Below, one piece after another: positions 42,576-52,028 of a stretch of 64,000 nt of DNA (position 1 is the stretch's first letter; each line of letters starts with the position of its first letter). The DNA lies in NCBI GenBank assembly GCA_044239865.1, contig JBIIAO010000003.1, positions 186,001 through 250,000 on the forward strand, given 5' to 3'. The DNA is from CAIZGX01 sp044239865 (lineage in GTDB: Bacteria > Bacteroidota > Bacteroidia > Flavobacteriales_D > Sanyastnellaceae). The position numbers and the translations under genes are program-made. Under the pieces are notes generated by a model that ran no database searches, was not told the DNA's origin, and worked only from the letters and a program-made list of their open reading frames with translations.

Positions 42576-43697
42576 ATGGAAATGGTTAATTTGAAATCCC
42601 AGTATTTAAAGATCAAACCGGAGGTGGATGCCGCAATTCAAAGAGTTATGGATCACGGTATTTTCATCAATGGTCCAGAGGTCAAAGAGTTTCAATCTAA
42701 TTTGGAAAAGTATATAGGGGTAAAGCACGTAATACCATGTGCAAATGGGACAGATGCCCTTCAGATTGCTATGATGGGCTTAGGATTAAAACCTGGCGAC
42801 GAAGTAATTACGGCTTCATTTACGTATGTAGCTACCGCGGAAGTTATTGCTTTATTGGGATTAGTGCCCGTTTTGGTTGAGGCAAATGAACTCGATTTCA
42901 CCATTAATCCGCAGGAAATTGAGAAGGCAATTACACCTAAGACTAAAGCAATAGTTCCAGTCCATTTGTTTGGGCAAGGTGCTGACATGAATGCCATTAT
43001 GGAAATTGCTAAGAAGCACAATTTATTTGTAATTGAAGACACTGCCCAGGCTTTGGGCGCTACTTACAATTTATCGACTGGTGAAAAAGCCGCTTTAGGA
43101 ACTATTGGAAACATAGGTTGTACGAGCTTTTTCCCTTCGAAAAATTTGGGATGTTTTGGAGATGGCGGTGCGCTGTTCACGAATAGTGATGAGTTAGCCG
43201 CTAATTTGCGCATGATCGCGAATCACGGACAGAAGGTGCGTTATTATCATGATGTAATAGGAGTGAATTCGCGACTAGATACCATCCAGGCTGCCATTCT
43301 CGACATTAAGCTCAAGCACCTAGATGGATATGCAGAGGCGCGCAGAAGTGCTGCAGATACCTATGATGTTGCGCTGAAGAGTTTGGAAGGTTTAATAACA
43401 CCAAATCGAATTGAAAACGGAACACACGTTTTCCATCAATATACTTTACGTGTGCTAAATGGAAAAAGAGATGCCTTAAGAAAGCATCTTGAGGATAACG
43501 GAGTTCCAAGTATGGTTTATTACCCGTTGCCACTTCATTTTCAAAAAGCATTCGAGAGTGAAAGATATCCCAAAGGAGCGATGCCCATAACAGAACTTTT
43601 ATCGAGCGAGGTTTTGTCTCTTCCCATTCACACCGAAATGCAGTCTGAAGAGCTGGAATTTATCGTTGAAAAGGTGCAGTCCTTTTTCAACGTGTGA
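42576..43697 (+). CDS. DegT/DnrJ/EryC1/StrS aminotransferase (WbpE-like)
   Basis: 373 residues from the ATG at 42576; ATG 42582 is also possible. CANGTDALQIAM binds PLP phosphate, EDTAQALGA holds the Asp, and Lys189 in TSFFPSKNLGCFGDGGAL is the Schiff-base Lys. The start VNLKSQYLKIKPEVDAAIQ and length resemble WbpE/FdtB-type sugar 3-aminotransferases. Unlike the DegT gene at 12402 it stands alone, 29 kb away. It may serve another surface polysaccharide or provide the 3-amino step matched to the Gfo/Idh protein at 4757. Confidence 0.92.
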   Translation: MEMVNLKSQYLKIKPEVDAAIQRVMDHGIFINGPEVKEFQSNLEKYIGVKHVIPCANGTDALQIAMMGLGLKPGDEVITASFTYVATAEVIALLGLVPVLVEANELDFTINPQEIEKAITPKTKAIVPVHLFGQGADMNAIMEIAKKHNLFVIEDTAQALGATYNLSTGEKAALGTIGNIGCTSFFPSKNLGCFGDGGALFTNSDELAANLRMIANHGQKVRYYHDVIGVNSRLDTIQAAILDIKLKHLDGYAEARRSAADTYDVALKSLEGLITPNRIENGTHVFHQYTLRVLNGKRDALRKHLEDNGVPSMVYYPLPLHFQKAFESERYPKGAMPITELLSSEVLSLPIHTEMQSEELEFIVEKVQSFFNV

Positions 43698-43846
43698 GGG
43701 GTTTTGAAGTGAAAAAAAATGAAGAAATGGCCCTTTTAGTTGTTTTTATTGAAAAAAAAATAGGGCTTGGCTCATATTTTTCGATTTGAAAATCAATGCG
43801 TTACAATCCCATAATAATTATTTTAAAAAGAAATTCACAATAGTGC

Positions 43847-43876
43847 TTGTGAATAACAATTCATGATGTACATTTG
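43847..43876 (+). promoter_or_regulatory. Promoter of the ribosomal supercluster
   Basis: TTG at 43847-43849, 19-base spacer, TACATTTG at 43869-43876: complete Bacteroidota promoter. An A/T-rich stretch (about 43720-43840) lies upstream. Leader to the rpsL ATG is about 55-60 bases. The rest of 43698-43941 holds no gene. Confidence 0.8.
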
Positions 43877-43941
43877 CACCCCGAATTTTCCGAGTCGTGG
43901 ACTCGTATTAAAAATAGTAAAATAAAGGAACTTTTATAACA

Positions 43942-44322
43942 ATGCCAACAGTTCAACAGTTAATCAAAAAGGGTCGCACACCAAAGACCTATCGCAGTAA
44001 ATCAGCTGCCTTAACCTCATGTCCACAGCGTCGTGGGGTTTGTACTAAAGTGTACACCACTACTCCTAAGAAACCAAACTCGGCATTACGTAAAGTAGCT
44101 AAGGTTCGTTTAACGAATGGTTTTGAAATCATCGCTTACATCGGTGGTGAAGGACACAACCTACAAGAGCATAGCATTGTATTGGTTCGTGGTGGTCGTG
44201 TTAAAGATTTACCAGGTGTTCGTTACCACATCGTTCGTGGAGCTTTAGACACTGCCGGTGTAAACGGTCGTGGTCAAAGAAGATCTAAGTACGGTACGAA
44301 GCGTCCAAAAGTTAAAAAATAA
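43942..44322 (+). CDS. rpsL: 30S ribosomal protein S12
   Basis: 126 residues. TTTPKKPNSALRKVAKVRL and VRGGRVKDLPGVRYH in parts are the decoding-site segments; both Lys positions at which streptomycin resistance changes occur (PKKPNSA and RVKDL) are wild type. First gene of the supercluster, behind its promoter. Confidence 0.98.
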   Translation: MPTVQQLIKKGRTPKTYRSKSAALTSCPQRRGVCTKVYTTTPKKPNSALRKVAKVRLTNGFEIIAYIGGEGHNLQEHSIVLVRGGRVKDLPGVRYHIVRGALDTAGVNGRGQRRSKYGTKRPKVKK

Positions 44323-44343
44323 TCGCATTAAGAATATTTTGCA

Positions 44344-44811
44344 ATGAGAAGAAGAAAAGCCAAAAAAATTGCGGTACTTCCAGATCCGAAGTTCAACGAG
44401 GTTACTGTAACGAAGTTCGTAAATAATTTAATGCTTCAAGGAAAGAAAGGGGTAGCCTTTTCAATCTTTTATGACGCAATCGATCGTGTAGCTACTAAGA
44501 CTAGCGAAGATGGATTAGAGATTTGGAAGAAAGCGCTAGAGAACGTTACTCCAGCTGTAGAGGTTAGAAGCCGCCGCGTAGGTGGAGCGACATTCCAAAT
44601 TCCTTCACCAATTCGTGAAGACCGCAAGAATTCAATGGCAATGAAATGGTTAATCGGATACTCTCGCAAGAGAAACGAGAAGAGCATGGCTGAGAAATTA
44701 GCTAACGAAATCGTAGCAGCGTCAAAGGGTGAGGGTTCAGCTTTCAAAAAGAAAGAAGACGTTCACAGAATGGCAGAAGCAAATAAAGCATTCTCACATT
44801 TCCGTTTCTAA
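44344..44811 (+). CDS. rpsG: 30S ribosomal protein S7
   Basis: 155 residues. MRRRKAKKIAVLPDPKFNE at the start and KKEDVHRMAEANKAFSHFRF at the end fit the bacterial family; it starts assembly of the 30S head. In the usual place between rpsL and fusA. Confidence 0.98.
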   Translation: MRRRKAKKIAVLPDPKFNEVTVTKFVNNLMLQGKKGVAFSIFYDAIDRVATKTSEDGLEIWKKALENVTPAVEVRSRRVGGATFQIPSPIREDRKNSMAMKWLIGYSRKRNEKSMAEKLANEIVAASKGEGSAFKKKEDVHRMAEANKAFSHFRF

Positions 44812-44830
44812 ATAAGACAAAGAAGAAAGT

Positions 44831-46933
44831 ATGTCACGCGACCTTTTATATACAAGAAATATTGGAATTGCTGCCCACATTGATGCGGGTAAGACAACGA
44901 CTACAGAGCGTATTCTTTATTATGCTGGTGTAAACCACAAAATTGGAGAAGTTCACGACGGTGCCGCAACAATGGACTGGATGGCGCAGGAGCAGGAGCG
45001 TGGTATTACCATTACTTCAGCAGCGACAACAGTTGATTGGATGTACCGCAACCAATCTTATCACATTAATATCATCGACACTCCTGGTCACGTTGACTTT
45101 ACCGTTGAGGTAAATCGTTCATTGCGTGTATTAGATGGATTGGTGTTTTTGTTTTCTGCAGTAGATGGAGTAGAGCCTCAGTCGGAAACGAACTGGCGTT
45201 TGGCTAACAACTACAATGTTGCTCGTATCGGATTCGTTAACAAAATGGATCGTCAAGGAGCAGATTTTTTGAACGTTGTGAAGCAAGTGAAAGAAATGTT
45301 AGGAAGCAATGCAGTTCCATTGCAATTACCTATCGGTGCTGAAGATGATTTCACTGGTGTTGTTGACTTGATCAACTTCCGTGGAATGATTTGGAATGAG
45401 CATGACAAAGGAATGACTTACCAAGAGGTAGATATTCCTGCTGATATGATGGATGAGGCTTTAGAGTATCGCGAGAAACTTCTAGAAGCGGTTGCAGAGT
45501 ATGACGAGTCTTTGATGGAGAAATTCTTCGAAGATCCAAACAGCATGACAGAGCGTGAAATTCTTGACGCACTTCGCAAAGCTGTTATCGATATGAAGAT
45601 TGTTCCAATGGTGTGTGGTTCTTCTTTCAAAAACAAAGGAGTTCAAACCATGTTGGATTTGGTTATGGAGTTAATGCCATCACCTTTAGATAAAGAAAGT
45701 ATTACGGGTACTCACCCTGATACTGGTGAAGAGTTAACGCGTCGTCCATCTTTAGATGAGCCGTTCGCAGGTTTAGCTTTCAAAATTGCAACAGACCCAT
45801 TCGTAGGACGTTTAGCATTTACTCGCGCATACAGCGGGAAGTTAGATGCAGGTTCTTATGTGTTGAATGCACGTAGCGGAAACAAAGAGCGTATCTCACG
45901 TATCTTCCAAATGCATGCGAACAAGCAGAATCCAATTGAAGTATTAGGTGCTGGAGATATTGGAGCAGTAGTTGGTTTTAAGGATATTAAAACTGGAGAT
46001 ACGTTGTGTGATGAAAAGCATCCAATCGTTCTTGAGTCAATGGTATTCCCAGAGCCGGTAATTGGTTTAGCAATTGAGCCAAAGACACAAGCAGACAGTG
46101 ATAAGTTAGGTATGGCTTTGGCTAAATTAGCTGAAGAGGATCCAACGTTCCGTGTGCGCACAGACGAAGAGACTAGTCAAACAGTAATCTCGGGTATGGG
46201 TGAGTTGCACTTGGAAATCATCATCGACCGTCTTCGTCGTGAGTTTAAAGTGGAGTGTAATCAAGGTGCACCTCAAGTATCTTACAAAGAAGCTATCACT
46301 GCGGCGTCAAATCACAGAGAAGTATTCAAGAAGCAATCGGGTGGTCGTGGTAAGTTCGCAGATATTGTAATCAATATCGGACCTAACGACGATGCTGAGA
46401 AGAGCGGATTGGTATTCGTAAATAACATTAAAGGTGGTAACATTCCTCGTGAATTTATCCCTTCTATTGAAAAAGGATTTAAGGAAGCAATGATCAACGG
46501 AGTATTGGCCGGATACAACATCGACACAATGAGAGTTGAGTTGAATGATGGATCATTCCACGCGGTGGACTCGGACGCACTTTCGTTTGAATTGTGTGCT
46601 AAGATGGCTTTCCGTGAGGCAGCTCCTAAGTGTAAGCCAATCATTCTTGAGCCAATCATGAAGCTTGAAATCGTTACTCCATCTGAAAACATGGGTGATG
46701 TTATCGGTGACTTGAACAAGCGTCGTGGTATGATTGAAGGAACAAGTGAGCGTAGCGGTGCAACTGTTATCAGTGGTAAAGTGCCTCTTTCTGAAATGTT
46801 TGGTTATGTGACTGACTTACGAACCATTACTTCAGGACGTGCAACTTCTTCAATGGAATTCAACAATTACGCTCCAGCTCCTAACAACGTAGCTGAAGTA
46901 GTAATCGCAAAAGCAAAAGGCAAAAACGCATAA
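44831..46933 (+). CDS. fusA: Elongation factor G
   Basis: 700 residues, full length. G1 AHIDAGKTTTTER, G3 DTPGHVDF, G4 NKMDRQGADF, followed by domains II-V (SGMGELHLEIIIDRLRREFKVE in parts, then RSGATVISGKVPLSEMFGY). GTP-driven translocation on the ribosome. Standard position after rpsG. Confidence 0.98.
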   Translation: MSRDLLYTRNIGIAAHIDAGKTTTTERILYYAGVNHKIGEVHDGAATMDWMAQEQERGITITSAATTVDWMYRNQSYHINIIDTPGHVDFTVEVNRSLRVLDGLVFLFSAVDGVEPQSETNWRLANNYNVARIGFVNKMDRQGADFLNVVKQVKEMLGSNAVPLQLPIGAEDDFTGVVDLINFRGMIWNEHDKGMTYQEVDIPADMMDEALEYREKLLEAVAEYDESLMEKFFEDPNSMTEREILDALRKAVIDMKIVPMVCGSSFKNKGVQTMLDLVMELMPSPLDKESITGTHPDTGEELTRRPSLDEPFAGLAFKIATDPFVGRLAFTRAYSGKLDAGSYVLNARSGNKERISRIFQMHANKQNPIEVLGAGDIGAVVGFKDIKTGDTLCDEKHPIVLESMVFPEPVIGLAIEPKTQADSDKLGMALAKLAEEDPTFRVRTDEETSQTVISGMGELHLEIIIDRLRREFKVECNQGAPQVSYKEAITAASNHREVFKKQSGGRGKFADIVINIGPNDDAEKSGLVFVNNIKGGNIPREFIPSIEKGFKEAMINGVLAGYNIDTMRVELNDGSFHAVDSDALSFELCAKMAFREAAPKCKPIILEPIMKLEIVTPSENMGDVIGDLNKRRGMIEGTSERSGATVISGKVPLSEMFGYVTDLRTITSGRATSSMEFNNYAPAPNNVAEVVIAKAKGKNA

Positions 46934-46947
46934 TATATAGAACCTAG

Positions 46948-47253
46948 ATGGCTCAAAAGATTAGAATTAAATTAAAGTCCTACGATCACAACTTAGTAGA
47001 TAAGTCTGCTGAGAAAATTGTGAAGACTGTGAAGTCGACCGGGGCTGTTGTAAACGGACCAATTCCGTTGCCAACACACAAACGCATTTACACAGTGCTT
47101 CGTTCACCGCACGTGAACAAGAAAGCGCGTGAACAGTTCGAATTGAATTCGTACAAGCGTTTATTAGACATTTACAGCTCTTCATCGAAAACTGTAGATG
47201 CATTGATGAAGCTAGAATTGCCTAGCGGAGTAGAAGTAGAAATCAAAGTTTAA
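46948..47253 (+). CDS. rpsJ: 30S ribosomal protein S10
   Basis: 101 residues. KIRIKLKSYDHNLVDKSAEK, GPIPLPTHKRIYTVLRSPHV and ESREQF-like NKKAREQFE match the family. First gene of the S10 group, also a NusE antitermination partner. Confidence 0.98.
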   Translation: MAQKIRIKLKSYDHNLVDKSAEKIVKTVKSTGAVVNGPIPLPTHKRIYTVLRSPHVNKKAREQFELNSYKRLLDIYSSSSKTVDALMKLELPSGVEVEIKV

Positions 47254-47272
47254 CAATTAAATACACAGACAC

Positions 47273-47893
47273 ATGCCAGGCATAATTGGTAAAAAAATCG
47301 GTATGACTAGCGTCTACAGTGCCGCTGGGAAAAATATCCCATGCACAGTGATAGAAGCTGGTCCATGTGTAGTGACCCAAGTAAGAACCTTGGAAAAGGA
47401 TGGCTATACCGCTGTTCAGCTAGCATACGGCGAAAAGAAGGAGAAAAACACTTCTAAGCCAATGCAAGGTCACTTCAAAAAAGCTGGAACAACTCCAAAG
47501 CGTTTTATCGCTGAGTTCCATGACTTCGCAGATGAAAAGAATTTAGGTGATGTTGTAACAATCACTGAGTTATTCACCGAAGGAGAGAACGTAGATGTGA
47601 TTGGAACTTCGAAAGGAAAGGGATTCCAGGGTGTTGTAAAGCGCCACGGATTCAGTGGAGTAGGAGAAAGCACACACGGTCAGCACAACCGTTTACGTGC
47701 ACCGGGTTCATTAGGAGCGTCGTCAGACCCATCACGTGTATTCAAAGGAATGCGCATGGCAGGTCGCACAGGTGGAAACCAACGCACATTGCAAAACTTG
47801 GAAGTTATTAAGGTATTGGCCGATGAGAATTTGATTCTTGTTAAAGGCGCAATCCCAGGATACAATGGTTCAACCGTTTATATCATTAAGTAA
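47273..47893 (+). CDS. rplC: 50S ribosomal protein L3
   Basis: 206 residues. MPGIIGKKIGMTSVYS at the start, GTSKGKGFQGVVKRHGFSG and RAPGSLGASSDPSRVFKGMRMAG in parts are the peptidyl-transferase loop segments. Confidence 0.97.
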   Translation: MPGIIGKKIGMTSVYSAAGKNIPCTVIEAGPCVVTQVRTLEKDGYTAVQLAYGEKKEKNTSKPMQGHFKKAGTTPKRFIAEFHDFADEKNLGDVVTITELFTEGENVDVIGTSKGKGFQGVVKRHGFSGVGESTHGQHNRLRAPGSLGASSDPSRVFKGMRMAGRTGGNQRTLQNLEVIKVLADENLILVKGAIPGYNGSTVYIIK

Positions 47894-47894
47894 T

Positions 47895-48524
47895 ATGAAA
47901 CTGGATATATTCAACATACAAGGTCAAAAGACGGGAAGTTCCGTTGAACTTGACGCAGAAGTATTCGGAATCGAACCGAATGATCACGCGATATACTTAG
48001 ATGTTAAGCGTTACCTCGCTGCTCAGCGCACGGGAACGCACAAGACTAAGCACAGAGGTGAGATTCATGGTTCTACGAAGAAATTACATAAGCAAAAAGG
48101 TACTGGTGGTGCTCGTAAGGGTAGTGCAAAGAATCCGTTGTTCCGTCAAGGTGGTAGCGTATTCGGACCACGTCCAAGAGCATACGATATCAAAGTGAAC
48201 AGAAGCACAACTCGTTTGGCTCGCGCTTCAGCATTAAGTTACAAAGCAAAGGAAAACGGAATTATGTTGGTTGATGCTTTATCTTTTGATAAGCCTAAGA
48301 CAAGTGAATTTTTGAATGTGTTAAAGAATCTTTCTTTAAACAGTCGTAAATCTCTTATCCTTATTCCGGAAAGAAACGATAGCCTTTATTTGAGCTCACG
48401 TAACATTCAGGGCGCTAACGTACAAATCGCTAGCATGGTGAACACCTATGACATTATGAGCAGTCATCAGATTGTTTTCGTAGGTAACGCACACGAAATG
48501 GTAACTAACATTCTTAAAAAATAA
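47895..48524 (+). CDS. rplD: 50S ribosomal protein L4
   Basis: 209 residues from the ATG at 47895, one base after the rplC stop; a longer reading to 47838 would overlap rplC and is rejected. THKTKHRGEIHGSTKKLHKQ and GGSVFGPRPRAYD form the tunnel-lining loop. In many bacteria L4 represses its own operon. Confidence 0.97.
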   Translation: MKLDIFNIQGQKTGSSVELDAEVFGIEPNDHAIYLDVKRYLAAQRTGTHKTKHRGEIHGSTKKLHKQKGTGGARKGSAKNPLFRQGGSVFGPRPRAYDIKVNRSTTRLARASALSYKAKENGIMLVDALSFDKPKTSEFLNVLKNLSLNSRKSLILIPERNDSLYLSSRNIQGANVQIASMVNTYDIMSSHQIVFVGNAHEMVTNILKK

Positions 48525-48529
48525 CTGTC

Positions 48530-48823
48530 ATGAGCGAAATCCTTATTCGACCATTGGTTACGGAGAAAATGACCGGAATCCAAGAAAAGCAAGGCAAATA
48601 CGGCTTCGTGGTAGCATTGAACGCTAATAAGATTGAAATCAAAAAGGCAATCGAGAAAAACTACGGTGTGACAGTTATGCAAATCAATACCCTTCGTTAC
48701 GACGGCAAGACAAAATACCGAAACACGAAGGCAGGAATTGTTTCTGGAAGAAGCGCAAGCTACAAGAAAGCTATCGTGAAGTTGGCTGCTGGTGAGACAA
48801 TTGATTTTTATTCTAACATCTAA
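48530..48823 (+). CDS. rplW: 50S ribosomal protein L23
   Basis: 97 residues. ILIRPLVTEKMTGIQEKQGK and FVVALNANKIEIKKAIEKNYGV in parts match. It sits by the tunnel exit and docks trigger factor and SRP. Confidence 0.97.
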   Translation: MSEILIRPLVTEKMTGIQEKQGKYGFVVALNANKIEIKKAIEKNYGVTVMQINTLRYDGKTKYRNTKAGIVSGRSASYKKAIVKLAAGETIDFYSNI

Positions 48824-48834
48824 CAGAAGAGGAA

Positions 48835-49659
48835 ATGGGCATTAAGAAATTAAATCCGGTAACTCCAGGTACTCGCTTCAAAGTGGCTTCCACTTTTGAA
48901 GAGTTGACTACCGACCGTCCATACAAGCCTTTAGTGGTAACACTAAAGAAGACAGGTGGACGTAACAACCAAGGTAAGCGCACTATGCGTATGATTGGTG
49001 GCGGTCACAAACGTAACTACCGTCTTATCGACTTCAAAAGAGATAAACACGGTATCGAGTGTACTGTAATGACAATCGAATACGATCCAAATCGTTCAGC
49101 ACGTATTGCACTTGTGGAATACGCTGATGGAGAGAAGCGCTACATCATTTCACCTGCGGGTTTAACTGTTGGTATGAAGCTTTCAAGCGGAACGGGAAGC
49201 GCACCTGAAATGGGAAATGCAATGACATTGAGTGAAATTCCTTTGGGAACAGTTATTCACAACATCGAATTGCGTCCAGGTAAAGGTGGGTCAATGGCTA
49301 GAAGCGCTGGTTCATACGCACAATTGAGTGCTCGTGACGGTGATTATGCTATCATTACTCTTCCTTCAGGTGAAACACGTAAGATCTTAGCGAAATGTAT
49401 TGCTACTATTGGAACAGTTTCAAACGGAGAGCACAACTTGACTCGCTCAGGTAAGGCAGGAAGAAGCCGTTGGTTAGGTCGTCGTCCACGTGTTCGTGGT
49501 GTTGCAATGAATCCGGTGGATCACCCGATGGGTGGTGGTGAAGGACGTCAGTCCGGAGGTATCCCAAGATCACGCAAAGGAACGCCTGCTAAAGGTTTAA
49601 AGACGCGCAAGAGCAAAAAGCCGTCAAGTAAATTTATCATTGAACGTAGAAAGAAATAA
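48835..49659 (+). CDS. rplB: 50S ribosomal protein L2
   Basis: 274 residues. GRNNQGKRTMRMIGGGHKR, the RNA-binding core, and RPRVRGVAMNPVDHPMGGGEG with the conserved His near the peptidyl-transferase centre. Confidence 0.98.
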   Translation: MGIKKLNPVTPGTRFKVASTFEELTTDRPYKPLVVTLKKTGGRNNQGKRTMRMIGGGHKRNYRLIDFKRDKHGIECTVMTIEYDPNRSARIALVEYADGEKRYIISPAGLTVGMKLSSGTGSAPEMGNAMTLSEIPLGTVIHNIELRPGKGGSMARSAGSYAQLSARDGDYAIITLPSGETRKILAKCIATIGTVSNGEHNLTRSGKAGRSRWLGRRPRVRGVAMNPVDHPMGGGEGRQSGGIPRSRKGTPAKGLKTRKSKKPSSKFIIERRKK

Positions 49660-49666
49660 TTGAGAA

Positions 49667-49933
49667 ATGGCTAGGTCACTAAAAAAACCACCTTTTGTAC
49701 ACTACAAGCTTCAAATGCGCGTAGACGATGCCCAAGAAAACGCGAAAAAAGGCGTTATCAAAACATGGAGCCGCGCTTCAACCATCACACCCCAGTTTGT
49801 TGGTTTGACGATTGCAGTGCACAATGGTAAGCAATTCATTCCTGTATATGTTACAGAGAACATGGTTGGACACAAACTAGGAGAGTTTTCTCCAACACGT
49901 ACCTTCCGTGGGCACGGTGGAAATAGAAAATAA
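49667..49933 (+). CDS. rpsS: 30S ribosomal protein S19
   Basis: 88 residues. TWSRASTITPQFVGLTIAVHNGKQF in parts and LGEFSPTRTFRGH match; binds the 30S head with S13. Confidence 0.98.
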   Translation: MARSLKKPPFVHYKLQMRVDDAQENAKKGVIKTWSRASTITPQFVGLTIAVHNGKQFIPVYVTENMVGHKLGEFSPTRTFRGHGGNRK

Positions 49934-49962
49934 CGAACAATCCCGATAAACACAATAAAACT

Positions 49963-50355
49963 ATGGGAGCTCGCAAAAGAGAAATGGCAAACGCGATAAA
50001 AGAGCAGATGAAAAAAACTGCTATCGCAAAATTGAATGATCATCCGACATCACCGCGTAAAATGCGTCTGGTTGCAGATATTATTCGTGGAAAAGAAGTA
50101 GGTGCTGCTTTAAACATTTTAAAGTTCACTCGCACTGTAAGTGCAATGCCTTTGGAAAAACTTTTACGCTCTGCTATCGCAAACTGGCAAGCTAAAAATG
50201 AAGGAAGCGATATTGTTGAATCAAATGTAATCGTGAAAGAAATACGTGTAGACGTTTCTCGCACTTTGAAAAGAATCAGCCCAGCCCCTCAGGGTAGAGC
50301 TCACCGCATACGTAAGCGAAGCAACCACGTGACAATCATTCTCGACAAAAAATAA
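49963..50355 (+). CDS. rplV: 50S ribosomal protein L22
   Basis: 130 residues from the ATG at 49963. SPRKMRLVADIIRGKEVGAAL and the hairpin end RAHRIRKRSNHVTIIL are present. The N-terminus has about 20 extra polar residues (MGARKREMANAIKEQ); later in-frame ATG codons could serve, so the start is less sure. Confidence 0.95.
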   Translation: MGARKREMANAIKEQMKKTAIAKLNDHPTSPRKMRLVADIIRGKEVGAALNILKFTRTVSAMPLEKLLRSAIANWQAKNEGSDIVESNVIVKEIRVDVSRTLKRISPAPQGRAHRIRKRSNHVTIILDKK

Positions 50356-50373
50356 TTAAAAGAGATAAAAGAA

Positions 50374-51102
50374 ATGGGACAAAAGTGTAATCCAATAGGC
50401 CTCCGTTTAGGTTTCATCAAAGGATGGGACAGCAATTGGTTTGGTGGAAAAAGCTACGGAGAAAAAATCGTTGAAGACGATAAAATCCGCAAATACTTGA
50501 TGGCGCGTTTGAAGAAAGCGTCTGTATCGAAAATTATTATTGAGCGCACGCTGAAGTTGGTAACCGTTACTATCAACACAGCTCGTCCAGGTGTAATCAT
50601 CGGAAAACAAGGTTCTGAAGTCGATAAGTTGAAAGAAGAGTTGAAAAAGCTAACTGGAAAAGACGCTCAGATCAACATCTTTGAAATCAAACGTCCAGAA
50701 ATCGATGCACGTTTAGTTGCTGAAGGTATCTGTCGTCAGATTGAAGGTCGTATCTCTTACAGAAGAGCAACGAAAATGGCTATCAGTTCAGCAATGAAGT
50801 TAGGTGCAGAAGGTATCAAGGTAACAATCTCTGGTCGTGTGAACGGTGCTGAGATTGCTAGAAGTGAGACTTACAAAGAGGGACGTACTCCTTTGCACAC
50901 ACTACGTGCAGACATCGATTACCATCATGCAGAAGCTCACACCAGCTACGGTCGTATTGGTTTGAAAGTATGGATTTGTCGTGGTGAAGTATTCGGAAAG
51001 CGTGATCTTTCTCCAAACTTCGGACAAGCTGCTCAACAACAAAAGCGCCCTGCTAACGCCGGTGGTGGTGGTGGAAACGATCGCCGCGGAGGAAGAAGAT
51101 AA
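50374..51102 (+). CDS. rpsC: 30S ribosomal protein S3
   Basis: 242 residues. MGQKCNPIGLRLGFIKGWDS, KH domain GVIIGKQGSEVDKLK, and GRVNGAEIARSE. The C-terminus carries a Gln/Gly/Arg-rich tail (about 219-242), longer than in E. coli and likely disordered. Confidence 0.97.
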   Translation: MGQKCNPIGLRLGFIKGWDSNWFGGKSYGEKIVEDDKIRKYLMARLKKASVSKIIIERTLKLVTVTINTARPGVIIGKQGSEVDKLKEELKKLTGKDAQINIFEIKRPEIDARLVAEGICRQIEGRISYRRATKMAISSAMKLGAEGIKVTISGRVNGAEIARSETYKEGRTPLHTLRADIDYHHAEAHTSYGRIGLKVWICRGEVFGKRDLSPNFGQAAQQQKRPANAGGGGGNDRRGGRR

Positions 51103-51120
51103 TATTAAAACATTACGATT

Positions 51121-51540
51121 ATGTTACAGCCCAAAAGGACCAAATATAGAAAGCAACAGAAAGGCAAAATCAAAGGAATTGCCTACAGAGGATCGCAATT
51201 GGCTTTCGGTAGCTTCGCTATCAAAACCATGGACGAGGGATTCATCACATCACGTCAGCTAGAAGCAGCGCGTGTAGCTTTAACACGTTTCATGAAGCGT
51301 GAAGGTAAAGTGTGGATTCGTATTTTCCCAGATAAGCCTATCACAGCTAAACCAGCCGAGGTACGTATGGGTAAAGGAAAAGGAGCGCCAGACCATTGGG
51401 TAGCAGTAGTTAAACCAGGTAGAATCCTTTTCGAAGCAGAAGGAGTTTCTTTGGAAACAGCTCAAGAGGCCCTAAGATTGGCGGCACAAAAATTACCTTG
51501 CCGTACTAAATTTATTGTTCGTCCAGATTATACCGAATAA
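51121..51540 (+). CDS. rplP: 50S ribosomal protein L16
   Basis: 139 residues. MLQPKRTKYRKQQKGKIKG, EAARVALTRFMKREGKVWIR and RMGKGKGAPDHWVAVVKPG are all as expected. Confidence 0.98.
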   Translation: MLQPKRTKYRKQQKGKIKGIAYRGSQLAFGSFAIKTMDEGFITSRQLEAARVALTRFMKREGKVWIRIFPDKPITAKPAEVRMGKGKGAPDHWVAVVKPGRILFEAEGVSLETAQEALRLAAQKLPCRTKFIVRPDYTE

Positions 51541-51544
51541 GAAC

Positions 51545-51739
51545 ATGAAAGCATCAGATTACAGAAATATGACCATTGAAGACTTGAATGCTCAAGTCAT
51601 GGAAAAGAAAGCAGAACTTGCAAAAATGTTGTTTAACCACACAGTTGCAGGAACAGAAAACCCAATGGTGTTGCGTGCGAAGCGCCGTGAAATAGCGCGA
51701 ATTCACACGGTTATCAACGAAATGAAAATCAACCTTTAA
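51545..51739 (+). CDS. rpmC: 50S ribosomal protein L29
   Basis: 64 residues from the ATG at 51545, 4 bases after the rplP stop. Helical hairpin with LRAKRREIARIHTVINE. A longer reading starting at 51515 would overlap rplP. Confidence 0.96.
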   Translation: MKASDYRNMTIEDLNAQVMEKKAELAKMLFNHTVAGTENPMVLRAKRREIARIHTVINEMKINL

Positions 51740-51752
51740 TCCTACTCAAGCA

Positions 51753-52007
51753 ATGGAAAGGAATCTAAGAAAAGAAAGAACCGGTACTGTTACATCTAAC
51801 AAGATGGATAAAAGCATCGTAGTAGCAGTTGAAATGAAAATTATGCACCCGAAATACGGAAAGTTCGTAAAGCAAACGAAGAAATTCATGGCTCACGATG
51901 AAACCGGAGAATGCGGAATAGGTGATGTAGTTAAAATCATGGAAACGCGACCTATGAGCAAGCTTAAGCGCTGGAGAATGGTTGAAGTAATTGAAAAAGC
52001 GAAATAA
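51753..52007 (+). CDS. rpsQ: 30S ribosomal protein S17
   Basis: 84 residues. RKERTGTVTSNKMDKSIVVAV in parts, KKFMAHDETGECGIGDVVKIMETRP in parts; OB-fold binder of 16S rRNA helix 11. Confidence 0.97.
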   Translation: MERNLRKERTGTVTSNKMDKSIVVAVEMKIMHPKYGKFVKQTKKFMAHDETGECGIGDVVKIMETRPMSKLKRWRMVEVIEKAK

Positions 52008-52028
52008 TCGAATAAAGATTAGAAGGAT

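Noticed and set aside
43720..43840. Regulatory RNA leader or riboswitch before rpsL
   Set aside because: The stretch lies upstream of the predicted start of transcription and shows only A/T-rich sequence without clear stems.
46312..46719. Minus-strand frame of 135 codons within fusA
   Set aside because: Shadow of a highly conserved gene with strong codon bias; no family resemblance.
47838..47894. Upstream extension of L4
   Set aside because: It overlaps the end of rplC and does not resemble L4; ATG 47895 gives the normal N-terminus.
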